Positions 44,546 to 56,299 of a DNA stretch of 64,000 nucleotides are shown piece after piece. This DNA comes from Orobanche coerulescens (taxonomy: Eukaryota; Streptophyta; Magnoliopsida; Lamiales; Orobanchaceae). How positions within the stretch are numbered: position 1 is the first letter of the stretch; the number at the start of each line of letters is the position of its first letter. The notes beneath the pieces were generated by a model, which did not search any database, was not told where the DNA came from, and worked only from the letters and a program-made list of their open reading frames with translations. A program made the translations under genes and the position numbers. The DNA lies in NCBI GenBank assembly GCA_033398695.1, contig CM065802.1, forward strand, positions 201,457,096 to 201,521,095. The letters are read 5' to 3'.

Positions 44546-45321
44546 TCATTAATACTGACTTGGGCTGTTCGACTTCAGTGTTTGTGATATTTGTTAATTT
44601 CATTTGAACGGCTTGTAAGCCTTTATTATTGTCTGGTAATTTCATTGGAGCCTTCGGGCATTGTGATTCATAATTAATTCAGTTCTGGTTTGGTTCATGT
44701 CTTGTAATTCATTGTGGTATTCGTGATTATGATTCGCCGTCGGGCACTTATGTTCTAACACGTCGAACAGGTATTAATAGTATGCCGTGGGCATAGTATT
44801 TCACGAATGCTCGGTTCTTACCTTGGTTTGTGAGCATCTCGTATTACTATTATCATTGTACCGTTTCATTATGCCTTTGGATGCATATCATGTTATACAT
44901 GTATTTGATGTTCATTATCTGGATGACTGACCCCGTGGGGGCGGAACATGTTTTCATGTTTTAGGTGCTTGCGAGGAGAGAGTTGAGACACAGAGGCATG
45001 ACGTTGGCAACGAGGCATTCGAGCGATACTAGTCCGAGTTGTTCGTTGTTGGTCGATCGGTTGAGTGTACTCGGCATCGTCGATTGTTGTCATGTTGTAT
45101 TACCCAACGGATGTTCGTGGATGTTGTTGTATTTCATTTTGGCCATGTAGGCCACTTTTGTCATTGAAATTCCTTATCGGAATATTGTGTCGGACATCAT
45201 GGTAAGGACTATGATTTTCCCTTGTTGTTCAAATTAATGTATTTTTAGTCATGTTCGCACGGTGGATCTCTGGCGTGGGGTCCACGGCACCGTAATAACT
45301 TGATAGGATTTGGGGTGTTAC

Positions 45322-46572
45322 GAAATGGTATCGAGCTTTGGGTTGTGAAATACTCGAGATGTGAGTTATGTGGTCCTACCGACGCGGTAGTAGTGGGATT
45401 GTCGAGGTTATGACAATCTAGTCGATCGAGTTTTGTGAGTCGTAATATTAGTGCGACTGCACGAGTCATTCATTCATCGAGTCGTCGTCAGTGAAGACTA
45501 GTATCGCGAGACCTCGAAGCTTCGTATGACCTGTGTAAGGACTCGATTCTCTTTATGTTCATACATTCATCATGTCATTAATTGTTCATGCTTTGCTGAA
45601 ACCTATATGTGATATTAGTGTTATGATTGATTCATGACTAATTGTTTTGGGACACGTGTGGCTTGTGTAAGCATTAAGGATCAACTCATTCATCAGTTAA
45701 TAATCCTCAATCATCATTCTGATCTTGTCAATCATGTTAATTCATTCATCACTCAGTCAATATCATTACTCAGTTAATTCATCGCCCAGATCATTCATTC
45801 ATCACTCAGTCAATATCATTACTCAGTTAATTCATCACTCAGTTAATTCATTCATCATTCAGTCAATATCAATACTCAGTTGCTTCGTTCATCACTCAAT
45901 TAACCTCATCGTTCAGCTAATTCATTCATCACTCAATTAACCTCATCGTTCAGCTAATTCATTCATCACTCAATTAACCTCATCGTTCAGCTAATTCATT
46001 CATCACTCAATTAATCTCATTGTTTAGCTAATTCACTCGTCACTCAGTCAATCTCATTGTTCAGTTAATTCATTAATCATTCAGCCCATCTCACGGTTGA
46101 TTGTTGATCTTGAGGATCGAATTTTCAACCTTGTTAACTTGTTCAAGGTAATCATTTCAGAATTTCATCGTGCAATCATGTTACCTCATTTGATGTTTCA
46201 TACGGTCTTATCATACTCCGACGTAATGTCGACGATCATTTCATTAAATCATTAATGCATTCATTGTGTTAGAGCATGTATGCTCATTATTGTCACTCGT
46301 AACGTAATCATAAAGCTATATACATGCGGAATCTATAAACATCCTGTGACTTTCCTACTTCAGTAAGGATAGAGCATCGGAGGACGCGGGGAAGAGGCGC
46401 GGTGCGGGCCGAACCCGGGATCTCGTGTGCATTCCCACACGAAAGCGAGGGATATCATTAATTAATCAAATAACGAGGCTACTCATACATCGTGAGATAA
46501 TCATTCACCGTCAGGAGTCGTACCCGAGAGGCATCTCACTCGGAAGGTGTTCGGGTTGATCCATTCATATTT
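45322..46572 (+). other. Leader of element G: PBS and low-complexity repeats
   Basis: The primer-binding site at 45326-45336 is TGGTATCGAGC, with the same missing A as in element A. At 45670-46090 lies low-complexity CATTCATCACTCAGTCAAT sequence, including a 37-bp tandem unit (CATTCATCACTCAATTAACC...) repeated about four times at 45886-46030. Splice-like or coding content is not evident. The gag ATG is at 46573. Confidence 0.6.
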
Positions 46573-47625
46573 ATGCAGGGCATGATGGCCCAGATGACTC
46601 AGATGACGCGGATAGTGGAGACCATGCAGACCTCGATGGGTTGTGGTCCACCGCAACAGGGATACCAGGTGCCATTTCATGGACAGACTGGAGGAGTGAA
46701 TCAGATTGTTGGCGATATCTCTCGTCAGATGCCGCCTACTTTTGAGGGTTCGTCGAACAGTGATATTGTTCATTGGCTCGAGCATTTTGATAAACTCTTC
46801 GACATGGTTCAGTGTCCGGAGGAGAGTAAAGTGGCAGTAGCGGCTTATTACTTGAGTAAGGGCGCTTATTCGTGGTGGCTTTCTGTGAAACCCATCGATC
46901 GTGATTGTATTTGGAGCGAGTTCAAGACTCTCATGTTAGAGAGGTATTATCCGGCTCCACTTTGTGAAGCTAAGTTGTCAGAGGTTTTGAACCCCGAACC
47001 CGATGGGTACGAGGGTGTTATTGTCATCGCTGAGAAGTTTCAGGGACTACTTCAGTTTGCTTCGTCAATAATCCGTACTGAGGCGGATAAAATTAAGTAT
47101 TTTAGCAAGAGGCTAAATCCGCAGTTGAGGATGCAGTTGTTCAACCACAATTGTAATTCACTTAGTGAGTTCATCGGGAAGGCTCTTGGAGCAGAGCTTT
47201 TGATCAAGGAGCTTACTCAGAAGCATCCTTCAGTTTCTTCGGGTGAGAGGACTAGAATGCCGGCTCGTTCAGAGGGACATCGGGCTCCGTCATCCAAGGG
47301 GTCATTTTCTAGTCGTCTTCGTGCTGGGACAGCATCTTCCTCTCAGGCGACGAGTTCGACTGTTGTTTGCTTTAACTGTGATTCAAGAGTCACGTTAGTA
47401 CCCGGTGCACGGTGCCGGCTATTGTTTGTTTTTACGTGTGGGAGGCGGGGACACCGGCGAGAAATCTGCAGGGTTCTAGCGCCAAGAAATCTCAAGAGAG
47501 CTCGAGGGCCTCGAGAGACTTACTCCGGCCGTGCATCATCCAAGGGACCCTATCAGCCTCGAGGGCGAGGTAAGGACATTCATCACCGGTTTGAACAAGT
47601 TAATTCTTGTGCGTTAATAGTATAA
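46573..47625 (+). CDS. gag of element G
   Basis: 350 codons without interruption. After MQGMMAQMTQMTRIVETMQ the Retrotrans_gag domain follows (PPTFEGSSNSDIVHWLEHFDKLFDMVQCPEESKVAVAAYYLSKGAYSWW, WSEFKTLMLERYYP, DKIKYFSKRLNPQLRMQL). The C-terminal region is basic (SSGERTRMPARSEG). The CCHC knuckle is broken: CFNC at about residue 266 is separated from CGRRGHRREIC by an in-frame insert of about 20 residues, flanked at DNA level by imperfect repeats GTTTGCTTTAACTGTG and GTTTGTTTTTACGTGTG. The other gags in the window are broken. This one is open, as expected if a gag-only element keeps its one gene. Confidence 0.82.
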   Translation: MQGMMAQMTQMTRIVETMQTSMGCGPPQQGYQVPFHGQTGGVNQIVGDISRQMPPTFEGSSNSDIVHWLEHFDKLFDMVQCPEESKVAVAAYYLSKGAYSWWLSVKPIDRDCIWSEFKTLMLERYYPAPLCEAKLSEVLNPEPDGYEGVIVIAEKFQGLLQFASSIIRTEADKIKYFSKRLNPQLRMQLFNHNCNSLSEFIGKALGAELLIKELTQKHPSVSSGERTRMPARSEGHRAPSSKGSFSSRLRAGTASSSQATSSTVVCFNCDSRVTLVPGARCRLLFVFTCGRRGHRREICRVLAPRNLKRARGPRETYSGRASSKGPYQPRGRGKDIHHRFEQVNSCALIV

Positions 47626-48316
47626 TCATTCATTTCATTGTCGTTCATTCATTCATATAATTCATTCATCATATATATCAATCATATGGGGACTCATAAT
47701 TATCGATTAATCATTCAATTCACAAGGAACGGCGGTTCCAATCACTTCAGGGATCTATCACTCATGACGTTATTAATTCACCTTGGTGAGTCATTCCAAA
47801 TCCTTGTCGGATTTGTAGTCATTTATCATCCATCATTCATTTTTGTCACTTTCATTCTCGTGACCTTCTGAGATCATAGTTAGTGGCGAGTTCATCGTCG
47901 GATATACCTTAAATCGTTGAGATAGAGGAAATCGATGATATGGAAGGATATCGATGTTGGGTACATTTGAGATGTAACCTTGTTTTTGGATAGTGTGTTA
48001 ATCTATCGGTAATAATGTATCGTATTTGTGGATCATTTATTGTTGATCTATCTTATTATGATTATATTTGAGAATCTTGAGATTTGGATCATTTGTTGGG
48101 AGTTCATACCTCCGGCTTTGTGCTCGAGATTTCGTGATAATTTGAGAAATCGTTCACTGTGTTTCGAGACGTCAAGTCTTGGGGACTTGGGCTTGCGGTT
48201 GATTTGGTCCCGAGGACTATTTGGGCGTTATTGTTTTCAGATCGTGATGGATAGTTCATATCCCGAGTTGTTTACCCTCAGTTTCGAGGACGAAACTCTT
48301 TTTAAGGGGGGGAGTA
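47626..48316 (+). other. 3' interior of element G with polypurine tract
   Basis: No coding sequence and no pol remnant except the terminal GAGGACGAAACTC and purine run AAGGGGGGGAG at 48304-48314, directly before the LTR start TGTAATACCC. Confidence 0.7.
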
Positions 48317-51300
48317 TGTAATACCCGGTTGTGAATTCATTTATTATCATTCAGTAACTGTCACTCATAATTTTTTTTCACTCAGTAATAATCATTCATC
48401 ATTCATATTCAGTCAACTATGTTCACCATTCAGCATATTTTGGGATCATCACTGTTTGAGATCGAGCCGAGATTATTGTCATCATCATCATCATGTTTTG
48501 ATTTTCATTTTGAGAGGTAGCGCACGCTACCCATTGTAGTTAGCGCGCGCTAATGAGGTGCATGTAACGCACGTAATGACTCAGTTTTAGCGCACGCTAG
48601 CGCAAGTGAGGCGCATACCCGTAAGGTCTTGGGCTGATATTGGAAATTCGTAGCGCACGCTACGAGTGGTAAATAGCGACGCTAACTATGCTGGTAACGC
48701 ACGCTAAGACTTGAGTAGCGCACGCCAGCGTGCTCAGATCGAAGGGCGATAGGTTACGGACTCCGTGATTTTGGATACCAACTATCGGGTAGCGCACGCT
48801 AACATAAGGTTAACGTACGCTAAGGACGGTGTTAGCGCACGCTACCAAAGGTTCTTAGCGCACGCTAACGATTGATCGAAGTCTTGGACTACCGGTACAC
48901 GCGTTAGCGCACGCTAACATCAGGAGTTAGCGCGCGCTAAACTGGGACAGTATATATAGGACAGTTTGGTCCAACTTTCGTCATTTCTTCATTTCTCAAT
49001 CATTTCGGACGAGCTCGGGCGATTCAGAAAGGTCTTTGCGAGCTACAATCACCTAGCATCATCTTCAACCTTCTAAGTTGGATTAATCATCATCTAAATC
49101 AGTTTCATCACTCCAAATCGAGGTAATGATTCTTGGATCTAGAATTTCGGATCTTGGGTGTTTTGCTTTCGATCTCTTCGTGTAAATCGATGTTATGTGG
49201 AATATGTTAGATATGGATTATATATCTTGGATACATGTATTTCTACGGATTCATTGGTGTAATTTTCGGAATTTGTGAATAATTGAAGAATTGTTCAAGA
49301 ACCCTTATGGGTTGACTTTGGAATTTTGGGGGTTTTCGACTAAATGTTGTTGAAATATCGTTCTAAGTATTCCTATTGGATTATTGATAGTATTCATGAG
49401 TGTTTGTGGGTTTGAATCATTCATTGGGAGTTGGTTTCGGATGTAATTGAGTTTTGGTTGTAAACAATTGGAGATTGTTTACAACGCGTTTGTGTAAATG
49501 CCCCAATGAGTTTCGGGTATTGTTGTATCGACTTTTGAGTTGGTTGTGATTATGCTTGATTCATGTATTAAGAGAATTGTTGGTTTTTGTGTTGTTTAAG
49601 GTTGTTCAAGCGGGTAATTTCATTAAGGACGTTGATCGTGGAAATACCTTCTCGCCTTCGGTTTGAGGCAAGTTTTATACTTGTACTGGTCAATGAGCTA
49701 ATGTCATCATGTATGTGTATGAATGTGTTGTATCATTCCGAGACTTAGTCTCTTCATGAATTCATTGATATCAAGAGATCGTTCGATACGATACCTTCCG
49801 GCAATTTTGCCAAATGTTGATTGTTGTTCGTTAACGGCCGATTCAAGGCATTGTAGTACTCATTATTAATGTCATTGTCGATAGCCGGTTCGCGGTATCG
49901 ATGTATCGATTGTTGTTAATATAGATGTCAATTTAAGACATCGTTGAGATCATTGTTATTCCTGTTTGGATCGTCATTAAAACTGTACAGGCCGATTAAA
50001 GGTATTGGCTTATTCATTTCTCACCTTCGTCGTCGGTAACCGATTAAAGGTGCTGAGGCATCATTCGTATCATTGTCATCGATTGGCCGTTCTCAGGCAA
50101 ATCTAAATGTTCAATCATTCACTGCATCATTGTTATCGATTGACCTTTCTAAGGCAATCGAGGTATTCACTCATTCATCGTGTCATTGTTATCGATTGAC
50201 CTTTCTAAGGCAATCGAGGTATTCACTCATTCATCGTGTCATTGTTATCGATTGGCCGTTCTCAGGCAAATCGAAGTGTTCAATCATTCACTGCATCATT
50301 GTTATCGATTGACCTTTCTAAGGCAATCGAGGTATTCACTCATTCATCGTGTCATTGTTATCGATTGACCTTTCTAAGGCAATCGAGGTATTCACTCATT
50401 CATAGTGTCATTGTTATCGATTGGCCGCTCTCAGGCAAATCAAGTGTTCAATCATCATTGCATCATTGTTGTCGGTTGGCCGTTCTAAGGCAATCGAGGT
50501 GTTAATTTGGGACTGTCAAGGACGGTGTCTATCCATGTGTTACTATCATCGTGTTGGCCGACTCAAGGCAGCACACTATCATTCATTGTGATACGGCTTC
50601 GTGCCGTGGCCCGCCCTAATTGTGATACGGTGGATGCCGTGGCTTCGCCCTAATTGTGATACGGTGGATGCCGTGGCTTCGCCCTAATTGTGATACTGGT
50701 GGATGCCGTGGCTTCGCCCTAAGTGTGATACGGTGGATGCCGTGGCCCGCCCTCATTGTGATACGGCTTCGTGCGTGGCTTGACCCTCATTAATACGGCT
50801 TGGTACATTACGACTTCAGTGTTTGTGATATTTGTTAATTTCCATTGAACGGCTTGTAAGCCTTTATTATTGTCTGGTAATTTCATTGGAGCCTTCGGGC
50901 ATTGTGATTCATAATTAATTCAGTCCTGGTTTGGTTCATGTCTTGTAATTCATTGTGGTATTCTGTGATTATGATTCGCCGTCGGGCACTTATGTTCTAA
51001 CCTGTCGAACAGGTATTAATAGTATGCCGTGGGCATAGTATTTCACGAATGCTCGATTCTTACCTTGGTTTGTGAGCATCTCGTATTATTATTATCATTG
51101 TACCGTTTCATTCTGCCTTTGGATGCATATCATGTTATACATGTATTTGATGTTCATTATCTGGATGACTGACCCCGTGGGGGCGGAACATGTTTTCATG
51201 TTTTAGGTGCTTGCGAGGAGAGAGTTGAGACACAGAGGCATGATGTTGGCAACGAGGCATTCGAGCGATACTAGTCCGAGTTGTTCATTGTTGGTCAGTC

Positions 51301-51569
51301 AGTTGGAGTGTACTCCGGCATCGTCAGTTGTTGTCATGTTGTATTACCCGAACAGATGTTCGTGGATGTTGTTGTATTTCATTTTGGCCATGTAGGCCAC
51401 TTTTGTCATTGAAATTCCTTATCGGAATATTGTGTCGGACATCATGGTAAGGACTATGATTTTCCCTTGTTGTTCAAATTAATGTATTTTTAGTCATGTT
51501 CGCCTGGTGGATCTCCTGGCGTGGGGTCCACGGCACTGTAATAACCCAATAGGATTTGGGGGTGTTACA
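48317..51569 (+). repeat. 3' LTR of element G
   Basis: Collinear with 42072-45321: array at 48520-48950, TATATATAGG at 48951-48960, GAGGCAAGTT at 49665-49674, 56-bp repeats at 50066-50510. It ends GGGGGTGTTACA. Differences from the first copy are concentrated at CAG, CTG and CCGG sites. Confidence 0.85.
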
Positions 51570-54345
51570 AAAACCATCAAAATTATAGTCGAAATCCGGT
51601 CAAAAAGACATCGAAGTAGCTGTTGAAATGGCCGGTGGTATGTGAAGACTTCATTTGAGTGGTTCACCTCCTTCCAAGTCTCCAAATGGTACCAAAATTT
51701 GTGAAAAAAGGTAGCCTTAGATGTTAGGAAGTATTGGTTAAAATTTCATTATAAGACTTGGTCTAAAAGTGGGTGTACCGAATGTTACAATGACTGGTCT
51801 GCAAGTTGGACAACCATATACTCAGGTTTCATCAACTTATTAATCATTGTCAAAGGAGCCACATAACATATAAATATTATCATTTGAGTACGACTATTTG
51901 TGAACACCACCCAGGCTAACATTGATGATCATGCATGTATAAGGACTTGATGAAAGGAAGTACTCATCGCCATGCTTATGCGAGTCGCTACATTATTTTC
52001 TTTAGCATAGGAGGGTGTCTTCTCTTGAATGTGCTAAAAATAGGATTTAATCAATAAACATGGCCTAAGAAGGATCATCATGGGGTCTTTGGCATCACAC
52101 ATGCTTATGAAAGCAAGACACGGATGACATCAATATCATCATAGATCATGGGCCTTGCTCACCAACATACTTTTGTGGTTTTGATCCAGCCAGCTTTTTG
52201 TTCAAAGAAAAAATGACATCCATTACAGTTTTGTGGTATATGGATCATCAAACTGTCCAAACTCCAGACTATTAAAGCCTAAATATATAAATGTCCTAAT
52301 AGATATTCTGGTTACAAAAACCGATGTAAGCCGAACCATATTGACTCGTGAATATTCTTTCACGTATCCAGTACAAGTTATGCATAAGATCCTATTTCTC
52401 ACAAATCACAATGAGATTCTATGAGTGATACACTTTGGTATAAATTCATCCAGTCATAACATGGTTCAATTATTGCAGAACATATGTGACTAGAAAACAA
52501 TTTCAACAACTTGAGCATTATACCACTCACTGATTCTAATGATCTAATCATCATAGTCATTATGGTTTTACAACACGAAATCTAAAATATTGTGTTCCTT
52601 AGAAATAGCTTAATAAGCACTCAAGTTTGCTTGCAAAACTTACAAACACGAGCATAGCAAACACTCTAACAACATAGATATCTTATACTAGATAAGATCA
52701 AATGATCTATCATATCAAATGTATAACATGGCAAGATTATATGCCTAAGGGGAAAAATTATGACACAAGCATGGTGTAAAACTAGCATCCATACGGTCGA
52801 CCTTCTTATAAGGGTGCGAATTTTGGGCTTCGCAAATAAAAGTGTTTCTCAACATTTGAAAGATGATATTTAAAAATCATATCTTTTATGGCAATTCAGC
52901 CGAAGAGAGGTTGAAAAATATGTGCCATAAGACTGCTTGCAAATTCAAGATGGGAACCAAGTTGGTTGGGACAGAAGTTAGCACAATTATTGAAAATAAA
53001 ATTCCGTGCAGCTTGACCTTTGTTCACTAAGACACTGATAACTCCCTCATTAGAAAGGCTATCAACAAACTGTCAGATGTTCTAGAAACCAGACTTCCGT
53101 ATATTTTTATCACAGGTTTTGCACCATATGGATTATTAAAATCAGATCACAGTGCTTGTTTTAAATGGCTGCTTCATTATTTCCCAAGTTTAGTGAGAAA
53201 ACAAGGTTGAAACCATATTCAGTCGCATAAGTTTTGCTGCAAAAACATGGCAATAATAACCAGAAGTATTTTAGACATGTAAAAATATGGAGGTGTGTTC
53301 GATTTATGTCAAAACCAATGATTCTTTCGGTAACTCCAACTTGGTAGACTTGCAGAGAAAGTAGGAATGTCAGTACAACAAAGGTTGTTCAAAAACCACT
53401 GATTCCTTTGAACTTTCAATGCATAAACAAATACCAAGGAGGGTGCGCCTAGTCTTGATAAAAAATTTAGACAAAATCCACCAAAAGACATCAAACCAAC
53501 CAAGTAATTCGATTCTCGATTTACATGTATACATCATAATAGCCATATTATGTGGATGCAACACGGTGCATAATAATTACACATTTTGAACCATGAGACA
53601 TAATGAATATACCATAACCAACTCGTCTTGACCATCCAATTAAATTGACTAAACATAGTCAGATATGTAATCTTACTATTAACTAAGAATATTAAATTTC
53701 TTTACTCACAATGGTCCGATATCCAAGTTCCATACTATTGGATTTATACTTTATGTTTCTAAGTAAAGTGCCGACAATAAATATGTTGGAGGCAACTGGG
53801 TTCCTTTGCCATACGCTGGAGGGATCATTATACTGTGACTTCATTCATGCTGGATATCGTAGTGTGAACCATTGATATCATGGCCCACATCAATTCGAAA
53901 TTGAGGGCGTTTGTATGAACATGAGCAATTTTCCCATAATTTTGGTCAAGCCTCGACCGAAATTCATCCTGAATTCTCAGTTGTTTTACACATGTGGCCC
54001 AGTCGGGCTGATTTTAGACTACTGCATTCTAGTTACCCGGATTCGCAACCACATCTACTACTCACGTGTTATTTCCCACTCTTTCCATCTCATCTAAAAT
54101 ATTCATTCTTACATTATTTGATTTGGCACTTGTTCTTCGAACAAATGCCTCAACTTCGAGAATGAAGTTTTCCATAGCTACTTGAGATGAGCAAGTTTTC
54201 ATGCACTACATGAGCCACGTGAAAACACAAAACATAAGTAGTAAAAATAAATTAGAATAAAACTCAATAAAACAAAAAAAAAGTTATCTATAGTAAGACC
54301 AGAAGCACTAAATATCAATACTAATAAGAAGAAATTAATCCCCGA
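51570..54345. other. Unclassified AT-rich non-coding sequence, right flank of G
   Basis: Most likely the continuation of 39511-42071. No supported gene. The longest ORF (53911-54165, 84 codons) shows no domain or codon pattern I can recognise. No terminal repeats, poly(A) or tandem repeats were noticed. Confidence 0.3.
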
Positions 54346-55477
54346 TGTTGTGTCGAGAATTATACTCTTCGACCGGCGATCGCCTCAGAGATCGAACGAC
54401 CTCCTCAGAGATCGGGCGACCTAGCCAGAGCCGAGAAGCCGAGGCCGAACTGCCGACTAGAGATCGGGCGACCTAGCCATAGCCGAGCAACCGAGGTAGA
54501 TCGGCCGACCGAAGGTCCCAGGAGAAGTCCCGGTGCCGAGCGATCGACATCTAAGACGATCGTCTCTTGGTACTTGGCGATCGACTCCTGGTGGCCGACG
54601 ACCAGACGATCATCTCTCGGCACTTGTCGACCGACCCCTGGTGACCGACCAATAGACGATCATCTCTCGGCACTTGACGATCGACCCTTGATGACCGACT
54701 AAAGACGACCGCCTCATGCCGCTCGAAGCCGATGATCACCCAGTCGGCAAAGGCCGAAGCTCAGGACAGACCCCACGTGCACAGCCGAGACAAGATCCGC
54801 ATTTCACGGATCGTTTACCACAGCCTGTCAGCATCCTTCCACCAACCGACAGGCCCGCCGAAAGGTATCCGTGGGACCGCCCGTGACAGCAACCCCGGAC
54901 GCGTGCTGGCTCCTCATTGGACCGCACAGCTAGCTGTCGGCCGTAGCCTTGGACTTTAGGCGGACAGCCCATGTGACTTAAAGGCGATCGCCCCATTATT
55001 ATATTGGCCGAATGGCGATCGCCCGCCAGGAAACAAAGCTCCTCAGCCCTATAAATAGAAGGCTGCCTGCACTTGCCAAGGACCGAACTTTTACTCTCTG
55101 AAGTCCATCTGTCCAACAAGCACAACACAACTTGGCTTTCTCCTACTCTTGGCAACAGCTATCTCTCGGTCCATTCTTCTCTCTCAGCCTCTCTCACACA
55201 GAAGACGACCGGCCGAGAGCAAGAACACCAAAGCTTCGCTCAAGAGCTGGATTAACAGGATCTTTTTACACTCATTGTACTTAGATTCTCACATTAATAC
55301 TTGTATCCATGAATATTTGTATTAATAACATCTCGCGAGAGCATTCAAGCCCGGGACTAACAAACCCGGCAAATCTTGTGTTATTTACATCTCCTTGGAA
55401 GTGCTCCCGCAACCTTGTTTGTTGTCCGTCCATTCCAGCAGTATTTCATCTTCGGATAAATATTTCGGGCAACAACT
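54346..55477 (+). repeat. 5' LTR of H2, plus-strand relative of element H
   Basis: It starts TGTTGTGTCGAGA and ends GGGCAACAAC, 1,132 bases. TATAAATAG lies at 55050-55058. It is about 200 bases longer than LTR H because GATCGGGCGACC units (54400-54500) and a unit of about 50 bases, CGATCGAC..CTGGTGACCGAC..GACGATC (three copies, 54577-54715), are amplified. Many GCGATCGC palindromes are present. Confidence 0.8.
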
Positions 55478-55498
55478 ATTGGCGCTAGAGGAAGGGGA
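55478..55498 (+). other. Primer-binding site of H2
   Basis: ATTGGCGCTAGAGGAAGGGG directly after the LTR, the same as in element H. It supports the plus-strand orientation. Confidence 0.65.
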
Positions 55499-55603
55499 TC
55501 TAACCCTCAATTTTATTCATACCGTCTCGAAGAACACTCACTGTTCTCTAGGGCATATACCTGAAGAAACACTCACTGTTCTTCAGAGAAAGCTTTCAGA
55601 ATC

Positions 55604-56298
55604 ATGTCTTCCACCTCCGCATCGAAGAAAGCCGCTGGCCAGCCCGCCAGACGCCTCGTTCCATCTCAGTCCGAGCCACAGCCGATGGCGGAAGGTAGCC
55701 GCCGCGGTCCGAGATGCTCGATCCCGCCCCTGGGCGGCGGCCCAAGTCTCTCACTCGATCAGTTCCAAACCGCGGAACATATCGAGGAGGCCATGGCCGT
55801 CCTACAGGAGCGACGGAGTGCTCTCGACGCGCCTCCCGCTATCACCCCCTCGGCCATCTGCCGGAAGACCAAACGGAAGTTCATGGCGTTGCCGACCGAG
55901 CGATCGCCAGGAGGCTCCCGTTCGTAGGGAGAGGCGCTCGCCAGCTGGGGCACCTCTGTGTTCGATCGCCTCGGCAGCGACCCGTCTTGGCGACCGGGGC
56001 AGTCCGGCCCCAGCCACGAGACGATGGAGTTCGAGTCCGTCACCAGGAGCTCGGCCTATCCAACTCCCAGAAATCCGACCAGCCATCTGGCTCCCCCTCG
56101 CCAAATAGCCGAGGTCGGCAGCAGCGGAGTCAGGAGATCGGTACACGATTGCCTCGGCTCCCGCTCCAAGAGCCGATCGACGAGCGACCATGCTACAGCG
56201 ATGGCCGCAATGCAACGCCAGCTCAACGGCATGAAGGCGCTCCTAGATCGCCGAGCTGAGATCGCCGAGATGAGCAAGATCGCCGAGAGCAAGATCGC
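55604..56298 (+). pseudogene. Truncated gag of H2
   Basis: It starts at ATG 55604 (MSSTSASKKAAGQPARRL). LDQFQTAEHIEEAMAVLQERRSAL follows, with a stop at 55925-55927. 55958 onwards continues in another frame with FDRLGSDPSWRPGQSGPSHETM and MAAMQRQLNGMKALL. Homology to the gag of H ends at about 56298, before the Retrotrans_gag core, where unrelated sequence begins. Only the N-terminal third remains. Confidence 0.75.
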
Positions 56299-56299
56299 T

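Larger units (their letters stand above)
42072..45321 (+). repeat. 5' LTR of element G
   Basis: About 3,250 bases. U3 array at 42274-42705, TATATAGA near 42714, donor-like GAG/GTAATG near 42879, GAGGCAAGTT at 43427-43436. It then holds a long chain of hairpins, a 56-bp tandem repeat (43826-44260), a 30-36-bp repeat (44345-44545) and further hairpins to the end GGGGTGTTAC. Confidence 0.85.
42072..51569 (+). mobile_element. Element G: large gag-only LTR retrotransposon
   Basis: It is bounded by TGTAATACCC and GGGTGTTACA. LTRs are at 42072-45321 and 48317-51569. The flanks AAAAT and AAAAC agree at four of five bases as a likely target duplication. The interior (45322-48316) holds a primer-binding site, repeats, one gag ORF and a polypurine tract, but no protease, RT or integrase. 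The ends are of the same gypsy group as A, C and F. It needs pol proteins from a relative. Confidence 0.85.

Noticed and set aside
53911..54165. Possible small gene
   Set aside because: 84 codons, no domain, no splice or promoter context, and an overlapping ORF of similar length in another frame.
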